Of a stretch of 36,673 nucleotides of DNA, positions 1-7,855 are shown one piece after another. Made by a program: the position numbers and the translations under genes. Position 1 is the stretch's first letter. The number at the start of each line of letters is the position of its first letter. Below the pieces are notes generated by a model that had not been told where the DNA came from, ran no database searches, and saw only the letters and a program-made list of their open reading frames with translations. Source of the stretch: an uncultured Verrucomicrobiota bacterium (GTDB lineage Bacteria > Verrucomicrobiota > Verrucomicrobiia > Chthoniobacterales > JACTMZ01); the NCBI GenBank assembly GCA_903934135.1, contig CAIZMQ010000175.1, positions 1 to 36,673 of the forward strand, read 5' to 3'.

Positions 1-241
1 CGGCCGTGGAACCGGAATAATTGGCAGCGTCCCCATAATGCACCCCCCGCCCGCCCTGCGGTCAGGGGAAAATCAGCCACACCAATAGCCACGGATAAAA
101 GGTAGGACAACCGCTTCGCCGACCTGGCGGCTGAAAATCCCGGCGCTACCTTCGCGTTGCTCCGGCTAACCTTCCCTGACACCATGCCGCCGCGGCGTGG
201 GCCGAACAGCGGCTCCCTCGCCCTCGCCGGCACAACTCTCC

Positions 242-844
242 ATGCGCATCGCCATTTCCGGTTCTCATTCGCTCGGCAAATCGACCGTGGTCAATGACTG
301 GGTCGCCTCCCGCGCCGGTTACACCCGCGAGGAAGAACCCTACCGGGCCCTGGGTCTGCACGGACCCTACGAAATTCTTTTCCGCGACGCCTCGACGCGC
401 CTGCACAATGGGATCCAGCTTTACTACAACATTAGCCGGGTCCATCGCTACGCTTCGAGCGCGGAAGATGTCATCTTCGATCGTGCGCCGGTCGACTACC
501 TCGCCTACTCGCAATTCACCGCGGACTTCGGAACGACCGACATCGATGATGCCTTCGTGCAATCGATGGTTCCCGCCGTGCGCGAGTCCCTCGATCATCT
601 TGATATCCTCGCCTTCGTTCCTTGCTCAGAGCAGTGGCCGGTGGCCATGGAGGAGGACGGCATCCGTCCGGTCGACCACTCCTATCGTGACGCGGTCGAC
701 GCCATCTTCAAACAGATTTACCGCGAGGGCCGATTCGGCGTGATGCCCGGTCAGAATGCGCCTCTCCTGATCGAGCTCTGGGGATCACGCGAACAGCGCC
801 TGGAGCAGTTGGCCTCGGCCATCGCCGACACCGGCCCGGCCTGA
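242..844 (+). CDS. P-loop NTPase / NadR-like kinase-type ATPase (AAA_28-like)
   Basis: The predicted 200-residue cytoplasmic protein opens with a hydrophobic strand and a P-loop (GSHSLGKST, residues 6-14), matching GxxxxGK[ST]. Further on, FDRAPVDYLAY resembles the 'DR-P-D-AY' segment of small AAA_28/NadR-kinase-type nucleotide kinases. There is no signal peptide or membrane segment. The ATG at 242 places the P-loop at the N-terminus as usual for the family; a longer reading from 197 would add 15 low-complexity residues. It stands alone on the plus strand, 190 nt before the channel gene. The substrate cannot be told: NMN- or ribosylnicotinamide-kinase-like activity is possible, but no adenylyltransferase domain is attached. 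The NTPase fold is well supported; the role is unknown. Confidence 0.75.
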   Translation: MRIAISGSHSLGKSTVVNDWVASRAGYTREEEPYRALGLHGPYEILFRDASTRLHNGIQLYYNISRVHRYASSAEDVIFDRAPVDYLAYSQFTADFGTTDIDDAFVQSMVPAVRESLDHLDILAFVPCSEQWPVAMEEDGIRPVDHSYRDAVDAIFKQIYREGRFGVMPGQNAPLLIELWGSREQRLEQLASAIADTGPA

Positions 845-922
845 GTCCGGCAAACGAAGCCTCGCTCACATCACCCGATGGTCTCTCGCGCGTGAAGACT
901 CGCCCTCTCCACGACATTCTAC

Positions 923-928
923 TATAAT
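923..928 (+). promoter_or_regulatory. Possible -10 box (TATAAT) before the channel gene
   Basis: A perfect TATAAT lies at 923-928 in an AT-rich island between two GC-rich genes. Transcription would begin near 935, which argues against the GTG at 935 as the start of the channel gene and for the ATG at 1037. I see no convincing -35 box, so this is only a candidate. Confidence 0.4.
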
Positions 929-1036
929 AAACAGGTGACTTTCTCCCCAGCATCCGAGTTTCCCGCGCAAAAAACAAAGGCCCCTCTACCCGCGGGCGAC
1001 AAGGCGAGCGATCAGCTGCTCTCCCAGCGGCCGAGG

Positions 1037-2131
1037 ATGAATCGTCACGGCCGGCGGGGCTGGCGCGTTCTCCCGGCCTGGTTGGCGGGGTTGATTTTTC
1101 TGCTCGCGGGCCCGGGCAATGGGCGCGCCATCGAACCCGGGATGCCGAATCCACCGGCGTCGCCAACGGTGGTCACAGTGGGTGTCTTCCTCGCCAATCT
1201 CCTCGACCTGGACGAAGTGAGTGAGACTTTCAAGGTCGAACTCATCGTGGTGGCGGAGTGGGATGACCCGCGGCTGGCCTTCGATCCGGCGGTGGAAGGA
1301 ACGGAGACTAAACTTTTCCAAGGACAATCCCAATTCCAAGGGGCCTTTGCCGGCTGGTGGCCGCAGTTCGTGATCATCAACGAAGTCGGTTCGGGCGACA
1401 TCAGCGCCATCAAGATCGAGATTCGCCCGGACGGGCATGTCCGTTTCTTGGAGGCGCGCAAAGTCACGCTGGAGACGCCTATGCAGCTGGAGCCGTTCCC
1501 CTTCGACACGCAGACGTTGCAAGCCAGGATGGTGGCCTTTGGCAACGACAGCGATCAGGTGCTCCTGGAAGTGAATCAGCGCATGCTGGGGGCCACCGAA
1601 GAGCACGTCAAAAACGATAAACTCGTCAATATGGCGGAGTGGCGCCTGCTCAATCTCGATATGGTGACCAGACTCTCGGACCATCGCTTTTACGGGGAAG
1701 TAAAACCGGTCTCCGAACTTCTTTTCACCATCACTCTGCAACGCGAAGCGGCAAGTGTTTTGTGGAAGGTCGTCCTGCCGCTGATCATCCTCGTTCTGCT
1801 TATGTGGGCGATTTTCTGGATGGAGGTGGACAACCTCTCGGACCGGCTGAATGTCGCCTTCATCGGCATCCTGACCATCGTTGCCTACCAATTCCTCATC
1901 GAGGGTTCCATGCCGCGCATTTCCTACTTTACGTTCACGGACACGGTCCTGCTTTATTCCTTCGTGGTCATGTGCCTGTCCGTCCTGGAAAGTCTCGTCC
2001 TCACCTCCATGTGCAAGGCGGGACACAAAGCGGCGGCAGAGCGGGTCGACCACGTGGCCCGATGGGCGTTCCCCCTCATTTACTTCGCCGGCCTCACGGT
2101 CAGTTACTTCTACTACGTCATCTGTTTTTAG
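1037..2131 (+). CDS. Pentameric ligand-gated ion channel (Cys-loop superfamily, GLIC/ELIC-like)
   Basis: The predicted 364-residue inner-membrane channel subunit has a signal peptide (about residues 1-31), a beta-rich extracellular domain to about 238, then four helices at about 240-262, 273-292, 302-328 and 340-362. Diagnostic marks are the FPFDTQ motif (about 154-159), which is the counterpart of the Cys-loop FPxD core, and the M2-M3 stretch with IEGSMPRISYFTFTD resembling GLIC. The ectodomain contains no cysteine, as in other prokaryotic members. I chose the ATG at 1037 because it begins the signal peptide and because a TATAAT at 923-928 would put the GTG at 935 at the mRNA 5' end. Known relatives form homopentamers gated by protons or small amines; the ligand here is unknown. 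No linked periplasmic binding domain or transporter is seen. The family call is strong. Confidence 0.9.
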   Translation: MNRHGRRGWRVLPAWLAGLIFLLAGPGNGRAIEPGMPNPPASPTVVTVGVFLANLLDLDEVSETFKVELIVVAEWDDPRLAFDPAVEGTETKLFQGQSQFQGAFAGWWPQFVIINEVGSGDISAIKIEIRPDGHVRFLEARKVTLETPMQLEPFPFDTQTLQARMVAFGNDSDQVLLEVNQRMLGATEEHVKNDKLVNMAEWRLLNLDMVTRLSDHRFYGEVKPVSELLFTITLQREAASVLWKVVLPLIILVLLMWAIFWMEVDNLSDRLNVAFIGILTIVAYQFLIEGSMPRISYFTFTDTVLLYSFVVMCLSVLESLVLTSMCKAGHKAAAERVDHVARWAFPLIYFAGLTVSYFYYVICF

Positions 2132-2148
2132 AGCCGGCCGGGCCGGCT
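2132..2148. other. 17-nt perfect palindrome directly after the channel stop codon
   Basis: AGCCGGCC-G-GGCCGGCT begins one base after the TAG of the channel gene. As RNA it could fold into a 6-bp stem with a 5-nt loop. No U-tract follows on either strand, so it is not a textbook intrinsic terminator; it may protect a 3' end or pause polymerase. Confidence 0.35.
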
Positions 2149-2267
2149 GCCGGGGCGACCGGTTGCTTGCCGTTCCGGCGCCGGGGACGGCGCTCACCGC
2201 TCAGTGAAGCACTCTCGGTAACGGTTCGGAAAAGTAGAAGCGGCGTCGACAAGTCGTTGGCTTTCCG

Positions 2268-2356
2268 CCCCTTCGTTACGTTGACTCCCTCGCTCCCGCT
2301 CATCTCGCCTGCGGTGGCCTGTGGCCATCTGCCCCGAGCGCCCGCCCGCTCCGGTG
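2268..2356. repeat. Direct repeat copy 1 (about 89 bp)
   Basis: This segment recurs 266 bp downstream at 2534-2622 in the same orientation with only a few substitutions. It starts with CCCCTTCGTTACGTTGACTC and ends in GCTCCGGTG. Both copies lie in the 531-bp spacer between the convergent channel and kinase genes, where I find no credible gene. Read on the minus strand each copy gives the same short peptide (SGSEGVNVTKG), which looks like chance translation of the repeat. Confidence 0.8.
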
Positions 2357-2383
2357 TGATCTGTGTTAAAACTCAGGCCATTT

Positions 2384-2416
2384 CTTCTCCGTGATCTCCG
2401 TGCCTTGGTGAGAGAA
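2384..2416 (+). repeat. CTCCGTG-type short repeat, forward copy
   Basis: CTTCTCCGTGATCTCCGTGC followed by CTTGGTGAGAG has a roughly 10-nt internal period. An inverted relative lies at 2459-2494, and relatives of the same design occur at 19156-19186 and 25888-25918. All are between genes. Confidence 0.55.
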
Positions 2417-2458
2417 ATATCCGCCCCTTGCCTCCCGAGCCTTGGCCCGGGAACCTGA

Positions 2459-2494
2459 GAACTCTCACGGAGACACGAAGCGTACGGAGATAGC
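2459..2494 (-). repeat. CTCCGTG-type short repeat, inverted copy
   Basis: Read on the minus strand this segment contains TATCTCCGTACG and then TGTCTCCGTGAGAG, the same design as 2384-2416 in opposite orientation. The two copies are about 42 bp apart and sit between the two 89-bp direct repeats. Confidence 0.5.
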
Positions 2495-2533
2495 GAAGAA
2501 GGAGAGATAGCGCATCCAGGGGCCCCTGTCCTC

Positions 2534-2622
2534 CCCCTTCGTTACGTTGACTCCCTCGCTCCCGCTCATCTCACTTGCGGTGGCCTGTGACCATCTGCCT
2601 CGAGCGCCCGCGCGCTCCGGTG
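2534..2622. repeat. Direct repeat copy 2 (about 89 bp)
   Basis: This is the second copy of the 2268-2356 segment, at a constant offset of 266 bp, with scattered substitutions (for example CATCTCACTTG where copy 1 has CATCTCGCCTG). It ends about 40 bp before the stop codon of the convergent kinase gene. Confidence 0.8.
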
Positions 2623-2662
2623 CTTGTGACCTTTGGTCAAAATCCCCACAGCGGACCACTTC

Positions 2663-5404
2663 TCACCCGCCGCCCGGCCGCGGCAGGTAGGCTTGGAGTT
2701 GCGGAAGGAGTTTTTTCACGATGGAGCCATCTTTGGTGATCAACGAATGGACACGGCCGCTGAGACGTCCGCGGTCTTCTTCGGTCAGGTCTTTCGCCGT
2801 GACGACGATCACCGGGGTGTGGACGTAGCGCGGATCGCGGCGGAAGTGGTCGAGGAATTCAAAGCCGTCCATCCGCGGCATCATGAGATCGAGGAGGACG
2901 AGCGAGGGTTCGGTCTCGCGCACGGCCTCGAGCCCTGCCACACCGTCGCCGGCGAGGAGAACTTTCCAACCCTGCTTGACCATGGTGCGTTGGAGCTGGT
3001 CGCGCGAAGCTTCGTCGTCTTCCACGATGAGCACGGTGCGGGCTTGCGCGCCGAGATCGAGACGTTCGAGGGTGCCGCGCAACCGCGTCCAATCAACCGG
3101 CTTGGCCAGGTAATCGAAGACCCCAAGGGCGACGCCCATTTCGCGGCTGTCGGTGATGGTGACGAGAATGATCGGGATGTGCGCGGTGGCGGGGTCGGCT
3201 TTGAGCGCGTTGATGACCGACCAGCCGTCCATGCCGGGCATCATCACATCGGTCGTGATGGCCACGGGATGTTTCGTCTTGGCCAACTCGAGGCCGTCGC
3301 GGCCGTTGCTCGCGGTGTGCACGTCGAAACCTTCCTTGGTCAGGAAACGGCTCATCAGGTCGAGCACGGTCGGATCGTCGTCGATCACCACGACGGAGGG
3401 ACGTCCGGATGTTCCGGTCGTGCCGGCTGGCGCGGCCGCGGCGGGTACAGCCGGCACTTCCTCCTGCGGTGCCGAGGCCGGCAAGGCGACGGTGAAGGTC
3501 GAGCCCTCCCCCGGCACGCTTTCGACGGTGATATCGCCCCCAAGCAGCCGGCAAAAATCGCGACTGATGGCGAGGCCGAGCCCAGTGCCGCCGAATTTGC
3601 GCGTGGTCGAGGCGTCAGCTTGGCTGAAGGCTTGGAAGAGGCGCCCTATCTGCTCCGGCGTCATGCCGATGCCGCTGTCGCTCACCGCGAAGCGCAGCCA
3701 GTCGGCGCCGTTTTCCACGCTGCGCGTGACGACGAGACGGAGTTTTCCTTTCTCGGTGAACTTGCTCGCGTTGCTCAGGAGGTTGAAAAGCATCTGGCGG
3801 ATTTTGGTCAGATCGCTCTGCATCGTGCCGGAGTCAGCAGGGAGTTCGACCTCGAGGTGGTTGTCGTTCTTCTTGACCAGCGGGAGCACAGTCGATTCCA
3901 CCTCGCGCACCATGGTGGCCACGTCGATCGTCTCGCAATACACGGTCATTTTGCCGGCCTCGATTTTCGAAAGGTCGAGCACATCGTTGATCAGCCCGAG
4001 GAGGTGCTTGCCGGCGCTGTGGATTTTGTTCAAGTCGGGGATGAATTCCTCCTGCCCGAGGTCCTGCATCTCCTCGGTGAGCATTTCGCTGTAGCCGATA
4101 ATGGCGTTCATCGGGGTGCGCAATTCGTGGCTCATATTGGCCAAGAAAGCGCTCTTCGTGCGGTTCGCTTCCTCGGCCTGGTCCCGGGCCTCGGCCAACT
4201 CCTCGGTGCGCACGCGCACTTTTTCGTCCATCGTCTCGATCATCTCGCGCAACTGGCCGGTCATATGGTTGAAGTCGCGGGCCAGATCGCCGATTTCATT
4301 GCTGCTGCGCACCTCGGCGCGGCGGTGCAGGTTACCCGAGGCGACCTCGTGCGCGGCGGCGGTCAGTTCCTCGATAGGACGGGAGAACGAGCGCGCCACC
4401 AACCAGGCGGCCAGCGCGGCGAGAAGGCCGCTGACCAGCGCGATGCCGGCGGACAATTTGCGCAGGAGCGAGACCGGAGCGAAGGCTTCGTCGTCGTCGA
4501 CCTTCACCACCACGCCCCAGCGCAGCGCGGGCAGGTATTGCCAGACGGCGAGCACGGATTTCCCGCGGTAATCGGTATCGGGCCCGAAGCCGGGCAGGCC
4601 CTTCATGCTGGCGCGCAGTGCGGCGGAAGGTCCCTCGGCCGGCACGCGCAGACGGAAGGCCGCCTCCGGGTCATGCCGTGTCGGGGCAACAGCCATGAGC
4701 CCGTCGGCGTGTTCGGCCACCACTACCATCTCGCCGGTCGCACCAAGGCCGGAGGTGTCGCTGATCACGCGGTTGATCTCCGCCGCGCCGATCTGCAACA
4801 CGGCCAGCCCGCGATACTTCCCGCCGGCCAGCACGGGCGCGGCAATGAACGTGGCGGGCAAGGCGTCGGGTCCGTAGAAATCGAAATCCGATTGCTCGAG
4901 CCCCAGGGTGAAGCGGGCGGACTGCGCGGTGCGGCCCAGCGTGGTGCCGGCCACGGGAGACGCGTCGATCTTCACGCCGAAATCAGGACCGTGCGCGGTG
5001 GAAAAAACAATCCGGCCATCCGGATCGATGAGGTAGATGTCGTCGGTGCCGATCGATTCCGCGGCGCGGCGCAGGAACGGCGCGAAGCGCGCGGCGGCGG
5101 CAGCGTGGAGGTTTTCGTCGAACGCACCATTCTTCCAGGCGGCGGAAAATGCGCCGATGGCCTCGGCCGTGCCCGGGTTCACCGCGAGGACGAGCAAGTC
5201 GCGTTCCTGCCCGCGCAGGAACGCTTCGACCTGCCGGCCGAGATTGTTGGCCATGGCCCGGAGGTTGTTTTCGATCTGGTCAGTGAGAAGTTGCCGGGCG
5301 GTGCGGGTGGTGAGAAACGCGGCGGCGATGAGCGGCAGCAGAGTGAGGAGCAAAAACCAGACGAGCAGTTGCCTGGCGATGCGGGAGCGGCGGGACCTTT
5401 TCAT
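2663..5404 (-). CDS. Hybrid sensor histidine kinase (dCache-HAMP-HisKA-HATPase-REC-REC)
   Basis: The predicted 913-residue inner-membrane sensor kinase has TM1 at about 13-31, a periplasmic Cache-like domain of about 285 residues, TM2 at about 317-336, HAMP (about 337-388) and a coiled coil. HisKA follows with phospho-acceptor His426 in [16 protein letters not shown], then an ATPase domain with N-box [15 protein letters not shown] (576-580) and GGTGLGLAI. Two receivers complete it: REC1 with Asp719 ([11 protein letters not shown]) and Lys768 (AKP), and REC2 with Asp839 ([11 protein letters not shown]). No DNA-binding output domain or Hpt domain is present, so the signal probably leaves through an unlinked Hpt or response regulator. 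The ATG at 5404 overlaps the stop codon of the upstream binding lipoprotein (ATGA), implying translational coupling and joint sensing. An in-frame reading upstream to 5848 lies inside that gene and lacks family features. Confidence 0.93.
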   Translation of the reverse strand: MKRSRRSRIARQLLVWFLLLTLLPLIAAAFLTTRTARQLLTDQIENNLRAMANNLGRQVEAFLRGQERDLLVLAVNPGTAEAIGAFSAAWKNGAFDENLHAAAAARFAPFLRRAAESIGTDDIYLIDPDGRIVFSTAHGPDFGVKIDASPVAGTTLGRTAQSARFTLGLEQSDFDFYGPDALPATFIAAPVLAGGKYRGLAVLQIGAAEINRVISDTSGLGATGEMVVVAEHADGLMAVAPTRHDPEAAFRLRVPAEGPSAALRASMKGLPGFGPDTDYRGKSVLAVWQYLPALRWGVVVKVDDDEAFAPVSLLRKLSAGIALVSGLLAALAAWLVARSFSRPIEELTAAAHEVASGNLHRRAEVRSSNEIGDLARDFNHMTGQLREMIETMDEKVRVRTEELAEARDQAEEANRTKSAFLANMSHELRTPMNAIIGYSEMLTEEMQDLGQEEFIPDLNKIHSAGKHLLGLINDVLDLSKIEAGKMTVYCETIDVATMVREVESTVLPLVKKNDNHLEVELPADSGTMQSDLTKIRQMLFNLLSNASKFTEKGKLRLVVTRSVENGADWLRFAVSDSGIGMTPEQIGRLFQAFSQADASTTRKFGGTGLGLAISRDFCRLLGGDITVESVPGEGSTFTVALPASAPQEEVPAVPAAAAPAGTTGTSGRPSVVVIDDDPTVLDLMSRFLTKEGFDVHTASNGRDGLELAKTKHPVAITTDVMMPGMDGWSVINALKADPATAHIPIILVTITDSREMGVALGVFDYLAKPVDWTRLRGTLERLDLGAQARTVLIVEDDEASRDQLQRTMVKQGWKVLLAGDGVAGLEAVRETEPSLVLLDLMMPRMDGFEFLDHFRRDPRYVHTPVIVVTAKDLTEEDRGRLSGRVHSLITKDGSIVKKLLPQLQAYLPRPGGG

Positions 5405-6675
5405 GGCACGGGCGCGTCCTCTTCGCGCGGGCTGACCCATTTCCCACCCCAGGAAGCGGAGAGATCTTTCTGCCAGCTCTCCCAGTCGGCGCGGGTGCGG
5501 AAGAGCGGGAAGGGCATGGGGCGCACCGGTTTGTCCGAGGACCACACGATGTCGAACTGCCCGTCGGGGCGGATGCGGCCGAGGCGCGCGTATTTCCAGG
5601 CGTGGTGCGTGGGGCCGTCGATGTAAGCGAGGCCGCCCGGCGCGCGCATCCCCTGCCCGCCGATTTTGGCCAGCACGGCGGCGGGTTCGGCGGAGCCGGC
5701 GGCGCGCACGGCCTGCGCCCAGAGTATAACGCCGAAGTAGGCCGCCTCGAGCGGATCGGAGACGACACGATCCGCGCCGAAACGCGCGCGGAATTTTTCC
5801 AGAAAGGCCCGGTTCTCCGGCGTCTCGACGCTCTGGAAATAGTTCCACGCGGCGTAGTTCCCCGCCATGGCTTCAGCGCCGAGTTCGGGTAATTCGGTTT
5901 CGCTGATGCTGAACGAAATGACGGGCAGGCGGTCCGGCGTGAAGCCCGCCTCACGGAGGGCACCGAAGAAGGCGACATTCGAATCGCCGTTGATCGTGTT
6001 GAGAATGACCTCGGGTTTGGCCTCGACGATGGCCTCGATCATCGGGGCGACATTTTTCCCGCCGAGCGGGAGATACAATTCGCCGACCACCTCGCCGCCC
6101 AACGCGGCGACCTGGTCGCGGATAATCTCGTTGGCCGTGCGCGGGAAAACGTAATCCGACCCGACAAGGAAAACGCGTGGACCGAAGTTGGCCAAGGCGT
6201 AGCTCACCGCCGGCATGACCTGCTGGTTCGGCGTGGCGCCGGTGTAGACGATGTTGGGCGATTGCTCGAGACCCTCGTATTGCACCGGATAGAAAAGCAG
6301 GTGGTGGTGTTTTTCGAAAACCGGACCGACCGCTTTGCGGCTCGAAGAGGTCCAACACCCGAAGACCACGCTGACCCTCTCCTCCGTGATCAGCCGCTCG
6401 GCCTCGGCCGCAAAGTTGCCGGAGTCGGACTTGCCGTCGGCAATGACCGGTTCAAGCCGCCGCCCGAGGAGTCCGCCTTGGGTATTGATCTCCTCAATGG
6501 CCAGCAGGGTGGCATCGACCACCGGCCGCGCGCTGATCGCCAGGGTTCCGGTCATGGAATGCAAAATACCCACGCGGATCGGCGCCTCATCGGGCCGCGA
6601 ACAGGAGGACAACATCGCAGCGACAACCACGCACGGGAGCAGGCGCAGAATAGATGACTTGGTCAGGCGAAACAT
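5401..6675 (-). CDS. Urea/amide-type substrate-binding lipoprotein (UrtA/AmiC-like)
   Basis: The predicted 424-residue lipoprotein has a signal with lipobox LSSC (Cys25). The mature part is a class I periplasmic-binding fold typical of UrtA, FmdD and AmiC proteins: [14 protein letters not shown] near the start, [35 protein letters not shown], and [15 protein letters not shown]. UrtA-type proteins bind urea or short amides. No urtBCDE permease or ATPase genes follow; instead the stop overlaps the start of a hybrid histidine kinase by four bases. I infer that the protein delivers ligand occupancy to the kinase rather than to a transporter. The start at 6675 gives a compact lipoprotein signal; 6708 would add 11 residues. 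The exact ligand is not determined by the sequence. Confidence 0.88.
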   Translation of the reverse strand: MFRLTKSSILRLLPCVVVAAMLSSCSRPDEAPIRVGILHSMTGTLAISARPVVDATLLAIEEINTQGGLLGRRLEPVIADGKSDSGNFAAEAERLITEERVSVVFGCWTSSSRKAVGPVFEKHHHLLFYPVQYEGLEQSPNIVYTGATPNQQVMPAVSYALANFGPRVFLVGSDYVFPRTANEIIRDQVAALGGEVVGELYLPLGGKNVAPMIEAIVEAKPEVILNTINGDSNVAFFGALREAGFTPDRLPVISFSISETELPELGAEAMAGNYAAWNYFQSVETPENRAFLEKFRARFGADRVVSDPLEAAYFGVILWAQAVRAAGSAEPAAVLAKIGGQGMRAPGGLAYIDGPTHHAWKYARLGRIRPDGQFDIVWSSDKPVRPMPFPLFRTRADWESWQKDLSASWGGKWVSPREEDAPVP

Positions 6676-6838
6676 CGGAGGACGGGAGCGGTAAAGGGGT
6701 TGTGTCAAACTGCCAGCCAGCGGCGCCGATAGCGAGACGGTTTACGAGGAGATTACGCCTTCGGCGCGGGAAGACACCACCGCGCGCTGTACAATCAGCA
6801 CCCCCGCAAATGCAACGTGACAGTGCGGGGAACCCCCG

Positions 6839-7855
6839 TCACTCGCCGCGCGGACGGCGCGGCGGAGGCGGGCCATCCGGGCCTTCGCGGTGGTGGAATG
6901 TTTCTTTTCGCCCGTCGGGAAATTCGAAGGCCACCGTCCCATCGGCATTCACCGTGTAGACAATTTTCTGCGCGGTTCCGCCCACCTCATAGGTGAGTTC
7001 GCTCCGGTTGGCATGGGTCACGAAATCCGTAATGCGCGCGCCGCGCAAGGGTTGCAAGGCGGGACGGACCGGTCGGGCCCGCGGTTGCGGATCGACCCGC
7101 CCCTCGCGCTCGGTCACCTCGCCATGGAATCCGCCGATGACGTAGGGATATTTTTCCGACGCGTGGTAGTGGTAACCGAGCGCGGGGGTAGAATGGCCAC
7201 CGATCGCATCGAGGCCCAATGGCGCGGAGCCGTCCGGTTCTTTCAGCCCGTAGATCGGATAGCCGTCCAAAGCGTAGGCAACAGGTTTGTCGCGGCCAAT
7301 GGTCTCCTGCAGGTGCAGCGGCGCGATGTGGTAATGGTAATCGTCCGCGCGGCCGCAATGCCCTCCCCATTGGTCGAGTTCACCGATCTCGTAGGACAGT
7401 TCGCCGCGGTTGTTTTGCGGGTTGAAGATCGGCACGCCGTTGGCCGCGAGGGCGATGGCTCCGCGCAGGAAATGATTTTCCACGGAGATGGGTGTCGCGG
7501 CCGGAACGGGAGCGAGCGGAATCTGCCACGCGTTGGCTCCGGTGTAATCCTGCGGAAGCGGCACCTGTTGCTGCCACGCCGTAATACCGGTCATCATGCC
7601 GTGGTCCGGCAAACCATGACTCTCGACGAAAAGAAATTGATCGTCCCAGCGCACTTTGACCGCCGGCGCGAAACAAGCAAAAGCAGCCGCTTGCGGCGGC
7701 GCGTTGGTCGCGCTCAGCAATCCTTCGACTCGCGCGCCGCCCGCAGCGAACGCCGCGGGATCGTGGGCCGGTGCCGCGCACAATGCGGCCGCAAGAAAAA
7801 CGACAACAATCCAAAGCGTTTTCGATGCGGAGTTTAGTGCGGGGTTGTTTTTCAT
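6839..7855 (-). CDS. Exported YHYH-domain protein
   Basis: The predicted 338-residue exported protein has a hydrophobic signal segment at about residues 14-30. Two YHYH motifs are visible, at residues 173-176 (GRADDYHYHI) and 228-231 (GYHYHASEKYPYV), with DGYPIYG between them; this is the YHYH family. The C-terminus is Pro/Arg-rich and hydrophilic. The clustered Tyr and His residues suggest metal binding, but the biochemical role is unknown. The ATG overlaps the stop of the sulfatase-PEBP gene by four bases, so it is the last gene of a three-gene sulfatase unit. YHYH proteins are often found near PEBP and sulfatase genes in Planctomycetes and Verrucomicrobia (general knowledge, not checked here). 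Confidence 0.85.
   Translation of the reverse strand: MKNNPALNSASKTLWIVVVFLAAALCAAPAHDPAAFAAGGARVEGLLSATNAPPQAAAFACFAPAVKVRWDDQFLFVESHGLPDHGMMTGITAWQQQVPLPQDYTGANAWQIPLAPVPAATPISVENHFLRGAIALAANGVPIFNPQNNRGELSYEIGELDQWGGHCGRADDYHYHIAPLHLQETIGRDKPVAYALDGYPIYGLKEPDGSAPLGLDAIGGHSTPALGYHYHASEKYPYVIGGFHGEVTEREGRVDPQPRARPVRPALQPLRGARITDFVTHANRSELTYEVGGTAQKIVYTVNADGTVAFEFPDGRKETFHHREGPDGPPPPRRPRGE

Noticed and set aside
935-1036. GTG start at 935 for the ion channel
   Set aside because: A TATAAT at 923-928 would start the mRNA about there, and the added 34 residues precede a normal signal peptide.
986-2197. A 403-codon open frame opposite the ion channel gene
   Set aside because: No family features, charged low-complexity sequence; the plus strand encodes signal peptide, FPFDTQ and four helices.
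2200-2660. Two short minus-strand frames sharing SGSEGVNVTKG
   Set aside because: The shared peptide comes from the 89-bp DNA repeats; neither frame has coding character outside them.
2633-5626. A 997-codon open frame on the plus strand opposite the histidine kinase
   Set aside because: It mirrors the kinase codons in a GC-rich gene and its sequence is His/Glu/Arg-rich without domain pattern. The minus strand carries all kinase motifs in order.
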